From: Phytobacter massiliensis JC163
GTDB lineage: Bacteria > Pseudomonadota > Gammaproteobacteria > Enterobacterales > Enterobacteriaceae
Direction of reading: 5' to 3'
NCBI RefSeq assembly: GCF_000321045.1
Contig: NZ_HE578949.1
Location: 43,662-85,651 of the forward strand
DNA length: 41,990 nucleotides
Part shown: positions 34,073-41,990 of the stretch, in pieces
Numbering within the stretch: position 1 is the first letter of the stretch
Layout of the letters: every line of letters starts with the position of its first letter
Notes under the pieces: generated by a model
Database searches by the model: none
Told to the model about the DNA's origin: nothing
The model's input: the letters and a program-made list of their open reading frames with translations, nothing else
Translations under genes and position numbers: made by a program

Positions 34073-34981
34073 ATGTTATCTATTAATACAAACAACGCCT
34101 CAATGGCAGCCGTTAACGCTATCAACAAAAGCAACGCTTCGCTCTCTACTTCTATGGAGCGTCTGGCCACCGGTAACCGCATCAACTCTTCTGCCGATGA
34201 CGCCGCAGGCAAACAGATTGCTAACCGCCTGACCGCGCAGTCCAGCGGCATGGCCGTTGCGCAGAGCAACATTCAGGATGCGACCGCAATGCTGCAGACC
34301 GCAGACAGCATGTTCGATGAAATGTCCGACGTGCTGGGCCGCATGAAAGACCTTGCAACTCAGGCATCGAACGGCACCTACAGCGAAGACGACCTGCAGG
34401 CAATGCAGGATGAATACGACGAGCTGGGCCAGCAGATGTCCGATATGCTGCAGAACACCACCTACGGCGGCACCAACCTGTTCGGGGTTTCCGGCACCAG
34501 CAACACCGGTAAAGACGGTCTGTTCCAGAGCGGTGTGACCTTCCAGGTTGGCGCGGAATCCTCCGACACCATGACCGTCGATATCTCCAGCCAGCTGGGC
34601 GACCTGGTTGACGATCTGTCTGATGTCAGCAACTCCTTTAAAATGGATCAGGGCGTCAGTGGCGCCACCGCTTCTGGCAACACCGAACTGACCGCCTCCG
34701 GCTCTGCCAACGATATGATCACCACCATCTCCACCGCGATGGACGACGTGTCCAAAATCCAGTCCAAACTGGGTGCGTCTATCAACCGTCTGAACGACAC
34801 CGCCAACAACCTGACCAGCATGCAGGACAACACTGAGGTGGCTATCGGTAACATCATGGATACCGACTATGCGACAGAAGCGTCCAACATGACCAAACAG
34901 CAGGTGCTGATGCAGACCGGTATCACCATGCTGAAACAGTCCAACAGCATGTCCAGCATGGTATCCAGCCTGCTGCAGTAA
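34073..34981 (+). CDS. lafA: Lateral flagellin LafA
   Basis: A 302-residue flagellin. The N-terminus (INTNNASMAAVNAINKSN; MERLATGNRINSSADDAAG) and C-terminus (TEASNMTKQQVLMQTGITML) are the conserved D0/D1 helices. The central variable domain is short (~70 residues), giving a small flagellin. The ATG at 34073 has AAGGAGCAGG in front. Its Ser/Thr-rich centre and few exposed lysines are candidate sites for the nearby glycosyltransferases and methylase (inference). It ends in a perfect terminator, so it is monocistronic. Confidence 0.96.
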   Translation: MLSINTNNASMAAVNAINKSNASLSTSMERLATGNRINSSADDAAGKQIANRLTAQSSGMAVAQSNIQDATAMLQTADSMFDEMSDVLGRMKDLATQASNGTYSEDDLQAMQDEYDELGQQMSDMLQNTTYGGTNLFGVSGTSNTGKDGLFQSGVTFQVGAESSDTMTVDISSQLGDLVDDLSDVSNSFKMDQGVSGATASGNTELTASGSANDMITTISTAMDDVSKIQSKLGASINRLNDTANNLTSMQDNTEVAIGNIMDTDYATEASNMTKQQVLMQTGITMLKQSNSMSSMVSSLLQ

Positions 34982-35009
34982 TGTCTGCCCGGCGAGTCTT
35001 CGCCATTCG

Positions 35010-35041
35010 CAACACCGCCAGCAGGCGGTGTTGTGCTTTTC
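35010..35041 (+). terminator. Rho-independent terminator of lafA
   Basis: A perfect 10-bp stem (CAACACCGCC, loop AGCA, GGCGGTGTTG) is followed by TGCTTTT, 28 bases after the lafA stop codon. Confidence 0.88.
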
Positions 35042-35127
35042 CCGGCGCGCGCCGGAAACCTTCCTCGCCAGAGGAAAATGCTTTTCCTTCCGGTTAATAA
35101 CTTGCTGATTTATATCAATAAAATAAT

Positions 35128-35143
35128 TGGCATGCTTATTGCT
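35128..35143 (+). promoter_or_regulatory. Sigma-54 promoter of the lafB operon
   Basis: TGGCATGCTTATTGCT, identical to the lfgB promoter except for one spacer base. GG and GC are 12 nt apart, and the predicted start is about 19 nt before the lafB ATG. It probably drives lafB through lafU, including the sigma factor LafS. Confidence 0.88.
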
Positions 35144-35173
35144 TTTGTTCTCGCAACGTTGACGGAGTCTCAG

Positions 35174-36493
35174 ATGATCAATCCAAGAACTATTGCGCAA
35201 GAAATAGCCTATGCGGATGTCGCCACCCAGGCGACCAATCTGCAACAAAAACAGTCGGAGCTGGATGCAGAGAGCGCCGCGCTGGATTCCCTTAGCTCGG
35301 CGCTGAACGATTTTCAGAGCGCCATTGACGGGTTGAACAGCGAAACCGATGGCCCGGTCACCTTTTCGGCGACCAGCAATAATGACTCCGCGACCATTAC
35401 CGCTAACTCCCAGGCGCAGGCGGGCACCTACTCTTTTTATGTCGGTCAGCTGGCGCAGGCGCAGCAGTCAACGTTTGACCTGAACGACGATACCTTCTCC
35501 GCGACCGGCACCTTTTCGCTGACCATGGGCGACAGCACCATGGATATTGACCTCGCCGCCGCCGATGACGAAGGGGATGGCGACGGCTTTATCGACGCCA
35601 GCGAACTGGTCAACGCCATTAACGACGCCGACGATAACCCCGGCGTCTCTGCGGCGCTGGTTAAGACCGATGGCGCGACCACGATTATGCTCACCTCGGA
35701 CACGACCGGGGCGCAGAGCGCCTTTAGCGTCAATGTCGAAGGGCACAGTACCACCACGGACACGTCATCCACCGGGCCGACGCTGACGGAAATGACCGCA
35801 GCCCAGGATGCCGTTATTCATCTTGGCGGCGCAACCGGGCCGACTATTACCAACAGCACCAATACTTTTGATGACGTGATTCCCGGCGTCACCCTCACTT
35901 TTTCTGAGGTTTCCGACGACGACGACGACCTGACCACCTTCACCGTGGCGGAGGACTCCAGCGCCAGCCAGGCCAAAGTGCAGACCTTTGTCGACGCCTA
36001 CAACACGCTGGTCGACACCGTAGATTCATTAACCACCAGCGGTAGCGAAACCTCCAGCGCGGGCGTGTTTGCTGGCGACTCCGGGCTTAAATCGCTGGCC
36101 AACCAGCTGGATGATATCGCCCACGCCACCTATGGCGACGTCTCCATCGTGGATTACGGCATTACTCTCGACTCCAACGGCCACTTGCAGATCGACTCCG
36201 ACCAGTTCAACGAGGCGATGGAAGAGAACCCGGACGGTCTGAGCGCCATTTTCGTCGGCGAAGACAGCATGGTCGCGCAGATGGATGACCTGATGGACAG
36301 CTATCTCGACTCCAGCAACGGCATCCTCACCCTACGCCAGCAAACCATCGACGATCAGCAGGACAAAATTCAGGATGAAGCCGATCAGCTGACGGAAACC
36401 TACAACAACAACTACGAACGCTATGTGGAGGAGTACACCAATACCTTAATCGAGGTGTACACCATGCAAACCAGCATGGCCGCGTTTATGTAA
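35174..36493 (+). CDS. lafB: Lateral filament cap protein LafB (FliD-like)
   Basis: A 439-residue FliD/HAP2 homologue. The N-terminal helix (VATQATNLQQKQSELDAESAALDSL in part) and the C-terminal coiled-coil region (IDDQQDKIQDEADQLTETY) match the cap family. It would cap the growing filament and fold flagellin. The ATG at 35174 follows GGAG and lies just downstream of the sigma-54 promoter; an earlier in-frame start at 35033 overlaps the lafA terminator and is rejected. Confidence 0.92.
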   Translation: MINPRTIAQEIAYADVATQATNLQQKQSELDAESAALDSLSSALNDFQSAIDGLNSETDGPVTFSATSNNDSATITANSQAQAGTYSFYVGQLAQAQQSTFDLNDDTFSATGTFSLTMGDSTMDIDLAAADDEGDGDGFIDASELVNAINDADDNPGVSAALVKTDGATTIMLTSDTTGAQSAFSVNVEGHSTTTDTSSTGPTLTEMTAAQDAVIHLGGATGPTITNSTNTFDDVIPGVTLTFSEVSDDDDDLTTFTVAEDSSASQAKVQTFVDAYNTLVDTVDSLTTSGSETSSAGVFAGDSGLKSLANQLDDIAHATYGDVSIVDYGITLDSNGHLQIDSDQFNEAMEENPDGLSAIFVGEDSMVAQMDDLMDSYLDSSNGILTLRQQTIDDQQDKIQDEADQLTETYNNNYERYVEEYTNTLIEVYTMQTSMAAFM

Positions 36494-36525
36494 GCAACGG
36501 ATTAAGTAAAAAGGCAGACGGAAGT

Positions 36526-36918
36526 ATGTACGACACGCAGGATGGTTATTCGCAATACAAAGAGATCGATCTGGCGGCACGCACGGCGGCGGCGTCGCCG
36601 CTGGAACTGGTGCTGGTGCTGTTCTCCGGCCTGATGGACGAACTGGAACGCGCCAAAAGCCATATCGAACACAAGCGCTTCGATAAAAAAGCGCAAAGCA
36701 TCAATAAGTGCATCGACATCCTCAATGCGCTCACCAGTTCGCTGGAGTTTGAAACCGGCGGTGAACTGGTGGTCAATCTCTCCCGGCTTTATGACCACTG
36801 CGTCTACCGCCTGTATGAGGCCAGCGGCGAGCTATCGCTGGAGAAGATCGACGAAGTGATCCTCATTCTGACCAACCTGCGCGAAGGGTGGGACGGTCTG
36901 TCGAGCAAACTTGGTTAA
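36526..36918 (+). CDS. lafC: Lateral flagellin chaperone LafC (FliS-like)
   Basis: A 130-residue FliS homologue (ASPLELVLVLFSGLMDELERAK; KCIDILNALTSSLEFETGGE; LYDHCVYRLYEA). FliS binds the flagellin C-terminus and prevents polymerisation in the cytoplasm. The length is typical. Confidence 0.92.
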   Translation: MYDTQDGYSQYKEIDLAARTAAASPLELVLVLFSGLMDELERAKSHIEHKRFDKKAQSINKCIDILNALTSSLEFETGGELVVNLSRLYDHCVYRLYEASGELSLEKIDEVILILTNLREGWDGLSSKLG

Positions 36919-36922
36919 CGTG

Positions 36923-37240
36923 ATGGAAAGAGAGAGCCAGCAACGGGCGCTTTTTGCCCTCATCGACGCCATGAACGAAGCGCTGGATAAGCAGCGCTGG
37001 CGTCGTCTTCCGGCGCTGCGCCAGCAGTTAATGCGCCAGTTTGAAAGCTATGCCGCAGCGGAAACCTCAGAGGCGGAGCTGCGGGTGGTGAAAGAGAAGC
37101 TGCACGCCGCCTTCGCCGCGCTGATCGCCCGCCGCACGCAGCGCGCGGAAGTGCTTAAAGCGCGCATGGATAAACATCAAAAGCTTTCAGAGGGCGTGCT
37201 GGCGTACTCGATGGTTAACTTAATTTCGGAGAAGGCATGA
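36923..37240 (+). CDS. lafD: LafD, FliT-position chaperone
   Basis: A 105-residue, strongly helical, charged protein directly after the fliS-like gene, the fliT position. It probably serves as chaperone for the cap protein or related substrate. Start ATG 36923 is assumed; GTG one codon and TTG four codons upstream are alternatives. The stop overlaps the lafE start. Family similarity is weak, so the call is by position. Confidence 0.75.
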   Translation: MERESQQRALFALIDAMNEALDKQRWRRLPALRQQLMRQFESYAAAETSEAELRVVKEKLHAAFAALIARRTQRAEVLKARMDKHQKLSEGVLAYSMVNLISEKA

Positions 37241-38382
37241 ACCCTGTACTACTGGCCGCAACCAGCGTCCTGGCGGATGCCGCACCGGATACCGCCGCCG
37301 TGTCGTCAGCGGCAACCCGGCAGGAGGGGCAACCCTTTTCACTGCTGCAGATGGCGACGGAAAACGTCGCCGCGCGGCTGCAAAGCGCCAGACACAGCCA
37401 GCGTCAGGCCAGCGATGCGCAGCGCCAGGAGAGCGATCCGGCGGCAATGCAGGCGCTGATGGCCATGCTGCTGGCGCAGCCTGCGCCTGCATTGCCCGCA
37501 AATACGGCCCAACAGCCCGCGGCCGGGCTGCCTGAAAAGCTGGCGGCGTTGCACAGCGCAAGCGTGCTGTCTTCTCTCGCCCGCCGGGACACGCCTCAGC
37601 AAGCGCTGGCGCAGACCCACAGCCCGGCGCTGTCGCCCGCGGCGCAGGGGTTACTGGCTTCGCTGCGCCAGGCTAACCCGCAGGGGCAGGAGCAGGCCAC
37701 GCCTGCACAGCAGGCGGCGCTGGCCCGCTTTTCCGCCGAGGATCTGCGCGCCATCGCCCCTGAGCCGCCGACGACGCCTGTGAGCCAGCGCGTCGAAGCG
37801 CGGGTGAAGCAGAGCGCTCACGGCGTGGTGCGCCCGCAGGCGGCGATGAAGCGCGTCGTTACCCAGGCGCAGGAGCAGCCAGCCGAAACGCAAAACCTGC
37901 TTAACGTGACGGCGCAGGTCTCCCAGCCCGCGAGCCCGCTTAACGGGCATAACGTGGTTGCCGCGCATGCGGCCTCGCCGACGGTTATGTCGGCAGATGA
38001 GCTGGGTGAAAAACTGACGGCGCTGCTGAAAGACCGCATCCAGTTCCAGCTAGGTCAGCAGCAGCAAACGTCCACGATCCGTCTGGATCCGCCATCGCTG
38101 GGCAAACTTGAGATTGCCGTACAGCTTGATGCCGGAAAACTGACGGTGCATATCGGTGCCAGCCAGAGTGATGTCTGCCGCTCCCTGCAGCAGTTCAGCG
38201 AGGATTTGCGGCTGCATCTGACGGCGCAGAACTTTATGGAGGTCAATGTTCAGGTTTCCTCGGAGGGAGGGCAACAGCAACAACAACAGTCAGGTCGTCA
38301 ACAGGAAGAGGTGATGTCAGCCTTAATGCTGGGTGATGAACCGCAATATCAACAGAAAGAATCCGTACTGATCAAAGTGTAA
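37237..38382 (+). CDS. lafE: Lateral hook-length control protein LafE (FliK-like)
   Basis: A 381-residue FliK homologue. The first ~250 residues are Gln/Ala/Pro-rich and low in complexity, as in FliK rulers. The C-terminal Flg_hook domain is clear (IRLDPPSLGKLEIAVQLDAG; LQQFSEDLRLHLTAQNF). It would measure the hook and trigger the LfhB switch. It is intact although the hook gene is missing from the locus. Confidence 0.92.
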   Translation: MNPVLLAATSVLADAAPDTAAVSSAATRQEGQPFSLLQMATENVAARLQSARHSQRQASDAQRQESDPAAMQALMAMLLAQPAPALPANTAQQPAAGLPEKLAALHSASVLSSLARRDTPQQALAQTHSPALSPAAQGLLASLRQANPQGQEQATPAQQAALARFSAEDLRAIAPEPPTTPVSQRVEARVKQSAHGVVRPQAAMKRVVTQAQEQPAETQNLLNVTAQVSQPASPLNGHNVVAAHAASPTVMSADELGEKLTALLKDRIQFQLGQQQQTSTIRLDPPSLGKLEIAVQLDAGKLTVHIGASQSDVCRSLQQFSEDLRLHLTAQNFMEVNVQVSSEGGQQQQQQSGRQQEEVMSALMLGDEPQYQQKESVLIKV

Positions 38383-38387
38383 ACGCG

Positions 38388-38852
38388 ATGAAGAAAATTG
38401 TTATAGCGAGTGTGATCAGTTCCGTCATTGCCCTGTTTATTGGCGGTGGGGCAGGGTGGGGCGTGTATCACTTCGTGGGAAATGGAAAGACAGCGACCGC
38501 GGCGCATGCCGTGGACGACGAGAGCATGGACGAGAGTAACAACCTCTTCGTTTCTTTACAGGAGACCATTGTCACGCTGCATGATGAGAGCGGCGCCGAT
38601 CACTATATGTCAGCGGAGCTGGTCATGGTGGTAACAAATGACAAAGAATCAGAAAAAATTAAACAGCAGGAGCCGCTTTATCAAAGCATTGCCGTTGAGC
38701 GTCTTTCAGAACTGAATTACGAAGAAGTGCGTTCAATGAAAATTGCGGAAATAAGAAAGCTGATTGCCGATGCGCTAAAAAGTGAATTGAAGCTTCGCAA
38801 AATAACCGCGCCCTACAAGGATATTTTGGTGAAAAAAGTCGTATTTCAGTAA
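38388..38852 (+). CDS. lafF: Lateral basal-body protein LafF (FliL-like)
   Basis: A 154-residue FliL homologue with one N-terminal membrane helix (residues 5-28) and a periplasmic domain (VSLQETIVTLHD; YMSAELVMVV; KLIADALKSELK). FliL rings support the stators. It lies between lafE and lafS, six bases after lafE. Confidence 0.86.
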   Translation: MKKIVIASVISSVIALFIGGGAGWGVYHFVGNGKTATAAHAVDDESMDESNNLFVSLQETIVTLHDESGADHYMSAELVMVVTNDKESEKIKQQEPLYQSIAVERLSELNYEEVRSMKIAEIRKLIADALKSELKLRKITAPYKDILVKKVVFQ

Positions 38853-38872
38853 ACGACATACCAGGTACACAG

Positions 38873-39589
38873 ATGATACAGGATGTTTATGAGTCTGAGG
38901 CGTTTAGCGCAACGCCCGCGCTTACGCCCCAGCAGGAGAGCGACTATTTACAGGCCTGGCTGCCGCTGGTGAGAAAAGTGGTGCGCCAGCTCGCGCCTCA
39001 GTGCACCTGCGTGATGGACCGGCAGGATATGGAGCAAACGGCGTTGATGGGCCTGCTGGATGCCATCCGGCGCTACGGAATGCCGGATGAAGGGTTCGGC
39101 GGCTACGCCGCCCAGCGCATTCGCGGCGCCATCCTCGATGAGCTGCGCAGCCTTGACTGGCGGCCCCGACAGCTTCGTCAAAAATACCATCAAATCAAAG
39201 ACCTTATTCGTGACGCGCGTAAAACGCTTGGGCGCGAACCCGCATGGGAAGAGCTTTCTCAACGGGGAATAACGGCGCAGGAATACCTGGAATACCAGCA
39301 GCTTGAGGGGGCGGAGGCGCTGGCCAGCCTGGATGAACTGCTGAGCGGAGAAAGCCATGTGGCGCACCTGGAGGGGCGCAGGCTTGAAGAACAGATCGTG
39401 ACGCAGGACATGCTCAGCCATGCTCTACAGCAGCTGAGCGAAAAAGAGGGGCTGATTCTCTCAATGTATTACCAGCACGAGATGAATTTAAAAGAGATCG
39501 CGCTGGTATTAGGGCTAACCGAGGCCCGAATTTGTCAGATGAATAAAAAAATCACGCAGAAGATTCGTGATTGTTTATATCCAGATTAA
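38873..39589 (+). CDS. lafS: Flagellar sigma factor LafS (sigma-28, FliA-like)
   Basis: A 238-residue FliA-type sigma factor. Region 2 is visible (DMEQTALMGLLDAIRRYG; AAQRIRGAILDELRSLDWRPR), then region 3 and a region 4 helix-turn-helix (LKEIALVLGLTEARICQMNKKI). It should transcribe late genes; matching boxes precede lafA, lfgM and possibly lfgK. It is restrained by LfgM. Its end overlaps an upstream extension of lafT, but not the chosen lafT start. Confidence 0.94.
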   Translation: MIQDVYESEAFSATPALTPQQESDYLQAWLPLVRKVVRQLAPQCTCVMDRQDMEQTALMGLLDAIRRYGMPDEGFGGYAAQRIRGAILDELRSLDWRPRQLRQKYHQIKDLIRDARKTLGREPAWEELSQRGITAQEYLEYQQLEGAEALASLDELLSGESHVAHLEGRRLEEQIVTQDMLSHALQQLSEKEGLILSMYYQHEMNLKEIALVLGLTEARICQMNKKITQKIRDCLYPD

Positions 39590-39617
39590 CAACGCGAATG
39601 GCTATGCGGAGGATGCA

Positions 39618-40481
39618 ATGCAAAAGATTTTAGGTTTACTGGTAGTACTGGGCTGCGTATTCGGCGGCTATTTTGAAGCGGGCGGGCAGTTAATCGCCAT
39701 CTGGCAACCGGCGGAAATCGTCATTATTCTTGGCGCGGGTTTTGGGGCGATGATCATTGGTAACCCCAAACACGTATTAAAAGAGATAGCCCACCAGCTA
39801 AAAGGGGTGGTCAGTAAAAAACAGCTGGGGCCGGAGTTTCAGCGCCAGCTTTTAATGTGCCTGTATGAACTGCTGGAGCTGGTGCAAACCGGCGGCCTGC
39901 GTATGTTGGATCAGCATATCGAACAGCCGGAAGAGAGCACCATTTTCCAGAAATACCCGCTGGTGCTGACGCAAAAACGGTTAGTGACGTTTATCGCCGA
40001 CAACTTCCGCCTGATGGCGATGGGTAAAATCGATGCCCATGAACTGGAAGGCATTCTCGACCAGGAGCTGGATACCGCCGAAGAGGAGCTGCTGACGCCA
40101 TCGCGCTCGCTACAGCGTACCGCAGAAGCGATGCCGGGCTTCGGTATCTGCGCGGCGGTGCTTGGCATCATCATCACCATGCAGTCTATCGACGGCTCCA
40201 TTGCGCTGATCGGCCTGAAAGTGGCGGCGGCGCTGGTGGGCACCTTTCTCGGCGTCTTTTTCTGCTACTGCCTGATGGACCCGATGGCCAACTCAATGGA
40301 ACAGCAGGCCCGTGCGGAACACTCGCTGCTGGAATGCGTGCGCACGGTGCTGGTGGCCCACGCGGGCGGCAAGCCGACGCTGCTGGCGGTGGACGCGGGG
40401 CGTAAGCTGCTGCACCTGGCCTCTAAGCCAACCTTCGCCAACCTGGACGCGTGGGTGAATGCGATGCTGGAGCAGGGATAA
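39618..40481 (+). CDS. lafT: Lateral stator protein LafT (MotA-like)
   Basis: A 287-residue MotA homologue of the proton-channel stator. It has four membrane segments; the second pair includes PGFGICAAVLGIIITMQ and LVGTFLGVFFCYCLMDP, with the conserved channel proline region. The ATG at 39618 follows GGAGG and is preferred to an upstream start at 39567 inside lafS. Two bases separate it from lafU. Confidence 0.95.
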   Translation: MQKILGLLVVLGCVFGGYFEAGGQLIAIWQPAEIVIILGAGFGAMIIGNPKHVLKEIAHQLKGVVSKKQLGPEFQRQLLMCLYELLELVQTGGLRMLDQHIEQPEESTIFQKYPLVLTQKRLVTFIADNFRLMAMGKIDAHELEGILDQELDTAEEELLTPSRSLQRTAEAMPGFGICAAVLGIIITMQSIDGSIALIGLKVAAALVGTFLGVFFCYCLMDPMANSMEQQARAEHSLLECVRTVLVAHAGGKPTLLAVDAGRKLLHLASKPTFANLDAWVNAMLEQG

Positions 40482-40483
40482 GC

Positions 40484-41479
40484 ATGAGAAAAGGGGCTAA
40501 CCGTCGCGATCGTGGTGGCAACACCACTATTATCCGGCGTCAGGTTAAAAAGAACCACGGCGGCCATCATGGCGGCGCGTGGAAAGTGGCGTTTGCCGAC
40601 TTTACGCTGGCGATGATGGCGCTGTTTATGACGCTGTGGATTGTTAACAGCGTCAGTAAATCCGAACGCGAAAACATAGTCGCCGCGCTGCACGGGCAGT
40701 CGATCTTCAACGGCGGCGGCCTCGCGCCGTTAAATAAAATCGGCACAAAAATGATTGCGCCGACCACCAACAGTAAAAGCGGCAAGCAGCCGCGTCAGGA
40801 TAAACCCGCAGTGCCGAAAGAGGTGGCGCAGGTTACCGCTGAGACGGCCAAAAAAGTCCATGACATTAATGAGAAGCGGGCGCTGCTGAAGAAAAAATCG
40901 GCCACGGAACTGGGGGAACTCGCCACCAATATCGACGCCATCGCCCGCAAAGCGCATATGGAAACCAATCTCGAAATGGAGATTGTGCCGCAGGGGCTGC
41001 GGGTACTGATCAAAGACGATCAGAACCGCAATATGTTTGAGCTCGGCAGCGCCCGGATCATGCCGTTCTTTAAATCTTTGCTGGTCGAACTGGCGCCGGT
41101 TTTTGATTCGCTGGACAACAAAATCATCATCACCGGCCATACCGATGCGCTGGGCTACAAAAGCAACGTTTATAATAACTGGAACCTCTCTGGCGACAGG
41201 GCGCTCTCGGCGCGTCGGGTGCTGGAAGAGGCGGGCATGCCGGAGGATAAAGTCATGCAGGTCAGTGCAATGGCCGACCAGATGCTGCTTGATGAAAAAA
41301 ATCCCGCCGGGGCAGGCAACCGGCGCATTGAAATCATGGTGCTGACCAAAAGCGCCTCCGATACGCTCTATCAGTATTTTGGCCAGCACGGGGAGAAGAT
41401 CGTCCAGCCGCTGGTCAGTAAACTGGATAAAGAACAACAGGTGACTTCACTGCATCAACATCCGCGCCCGGCGCGCTAG
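40484..41479 (+). CDS. lafU: Lateral stator protein LafU (MotB-like)
   Basis: A 331-residue MotB homologue. It has a basic N-terminus, one membrane helix with the proton-accepting aspartate D39 (AFADFTLAMMALFMTLWIV), and a C-terminal OmpA-like peptidoglycan-binding domain (ITGHTDALGYKS; NWNLSGDRALSARRVLEEAG; NRRIEIMV). E. coli K-12 retains only a truncated mbhA here; this copy is complete. It is the last flagellar gene before dinB. Confidence 0.95.
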   Translation: MRKGANRRDRGGNTTIIRRQVKKNHGGHHGGAWKVAFADFTLAMMALFMTLWIVNSVSKSERENIVAALHGQSIFNGGGLAPLNKIGTKMIAPTTNSKSGKQPRQDKPAVPKEVAQVTAETAKKVHDINEKRALLKKKSATELGELATNIDAIARKAHMETNLEMEIVPQGLRVLIKDDQNRNMFELGSARIMPFFKSLLVELAPVFDSLDNKIIITGHTDALGYKSNVYNNWNLSGDRALSARRVLEEAGMPEDKVMQVSAMADQMLLDEKNPAGAGNRRIEIMVLTKSASDTLYQYFGQHGEKIVQPLVSKLDKEQQVTSLHQHPRPAR

Positions 41480-41520
41480 CGTTATCCCGGCCATCGCCTC
41501 CTTTTCAATAATAAGTAACA

Positions 41521-41536
41521 CTGTATACTTAGCCAG
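41521..41536 (+). promoter_or_regulatory. LexA box upstream of dinB
   Basis: CTGTATACTTAGCCAG fits the SOS box consensus CTGT-N8-ACAG except one base (CCAG). It lies 17 bp before the dinB ATG, as in E. coli. Confidence 0.88.
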
Positions 41537-41553
41537 TGTAAGAGGAGGGGGCG

Positions 41554-41990
41554 ATGCGCAAAATCATACACGTCGATATGGACTGCTTTTTCGCAGCGGT
41601 TGAAATGCGCGACAACCCCGCCCTGCGTGATATTCCCATCGCTATCGGCGGCAGCCGGGTGCAGCGCGGCGTGATCAGCACCGCCAATTACCCCGCCCGC
41701 AAGTATGGCGTGCGCAGCGCGATGCCTACCGCCATGGCCCTTAAGCTCTGTCCGCACCTGACCCTGTTGCCTGGCCGTTTCGATGCCTACAAAGAGGCCT
41801 CGAACCATATTCGTGAAATCTTCTCTCGCTATACGCACCTGATAGAGCCGCTGTCGCTGGATGAAGCCTACCTGGACGTGACCAACAGCCCGCACTGCCA
41901 CGGCTCCGCCACGCTGATGGCGCAGGAGATCCGCCAGACCATCTTCCGGGAGACGCAGCTCACGGCCTCAGCCGGGATTGCGCCGGTGAA
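41554..41990 (+). CDS. dinB: DNA polymerase IV DinB, 5' part
   Basis: The first 145 codons of the Y-family translesion polymerase; the gene runs off the window end. The catalytic aspartates and glutamate are present: [12 protein letters not shown] near the N-terminus and [11 protein letters not shown] around residue 103. It is SOS-induced through the LexA box. AGGAGG precedes the ATG. This gene marks the right border of the Flag-2 insertion site. Confidence 0.96.
   Translation, partial: MRKIIHVDMDCFFAAVEMRDNPALRDIPIAIGGSRVQRGVISTANYPARKYGVRSAMPTAMALKLCPHLTLLPGRFDAYKEASNHIREIFSRYTHLIEPLSLDEAYLDVTNSPHCHGSATLMAQEIRQTIFRETQLTASAGIAPV

Noticed and set aside
34100-35248. Long open frame antisense to lafA (382 codons)
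   Set aside because: It mirrors the strongly conserved flagellin gene and reads as His/Gly/Gln-rich filler with no family resemblance; a frame shadow.
1-41990. CRISPR array, tRNA/rRNA genes, insertion sequences, prophage attachment sites
   Set aside because: No regularly spaced repeats, no tRNA-like cloverleaf or rRNA sequence, and no transposase or integrase frame was recognised. The REP elements are too short and intergenic to be mobile-element ends.

Overview
This window comes from a gamma-proteobacterium of the Enterobacteriaceae. The flanking housekeeping genes (yafV, fadE, gmhA, yafJ, yafK, yafL on the left; dinB on the right) are in the order known from Escherichia coli. GC content looks moderately high and REP-type repeats with a GTAGCCCGGATAAG-like core are present. 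The pattern fits Enterobacter, Citrobacter and relatives, but the genus cannot be fixed from the sequence alone. Positions 1-97 carry no gene I can support.

Positions 7170-41479 hold a Flag-2 (lateral, secondary) flagellar locus. It sits where E. coli K-12 keeps only the remnants fhiA and mbhA. Layout: lfhA-lfhB-lfiR-lfiQ-lfiP-lfiN-lfiM (minus strand; export gate and C-ring); lafK-lfiEFGHIJ (plus; sigma-54 activator, MS-ring, switch, export ATPase); a variable cargo block with a GT25 glycosyltransferase (plus), a large three-domain glycosyltransferase (minus) and a FliB-like flagellin lysine methylase (minus); lfgN-lfgM-lfgA (minus); lfgB-lfgC'-lfgI-lfgJ (plus); lfgK-lfgL-lafW (plus); lafZ plus a small secreted protein (minus); lafA flagellin; and lafB-C-D-E-F-S-T-U (cap, chaperones, hook-length control, FliL, sigma-28, stators).

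The locus looks disabled. lfgC runs directly into lfgI: lfgD, lfgE (hook), lfgF, lfgG (rod) and lfgH (L-ring) are missing, and LfgC has lost its C-terminal D0 helix. lafW also has an apparent frameshift. The other core genes, including the whole type III export apparatus, the sigma factor and the stators, read as intact.

The regulation can be read from the DNA. Near-identical sigma-54 (-24/-12) promoters precede lfgB and lafB, and a close match precedes the methylase gene, so LafK probably drives them. Three matching sigma-28-type boxes (TTAAGNNN-N11-NGYCGYTT) precede lfgM, lafA and lfgK and are likely LafS promoters. dinB has a clear LexA box and fadE a FadR-like operator.

The most notable items are the hook/rod deletion in an otherwise complete locus, the GT2-GT25-Kps-like fusion glycosyltransferase with a small GT25 paralogue in the lfi operon, the FliB-like protein lacking the usual cysteine cluster, and the recoverable two-tier promoter logic.
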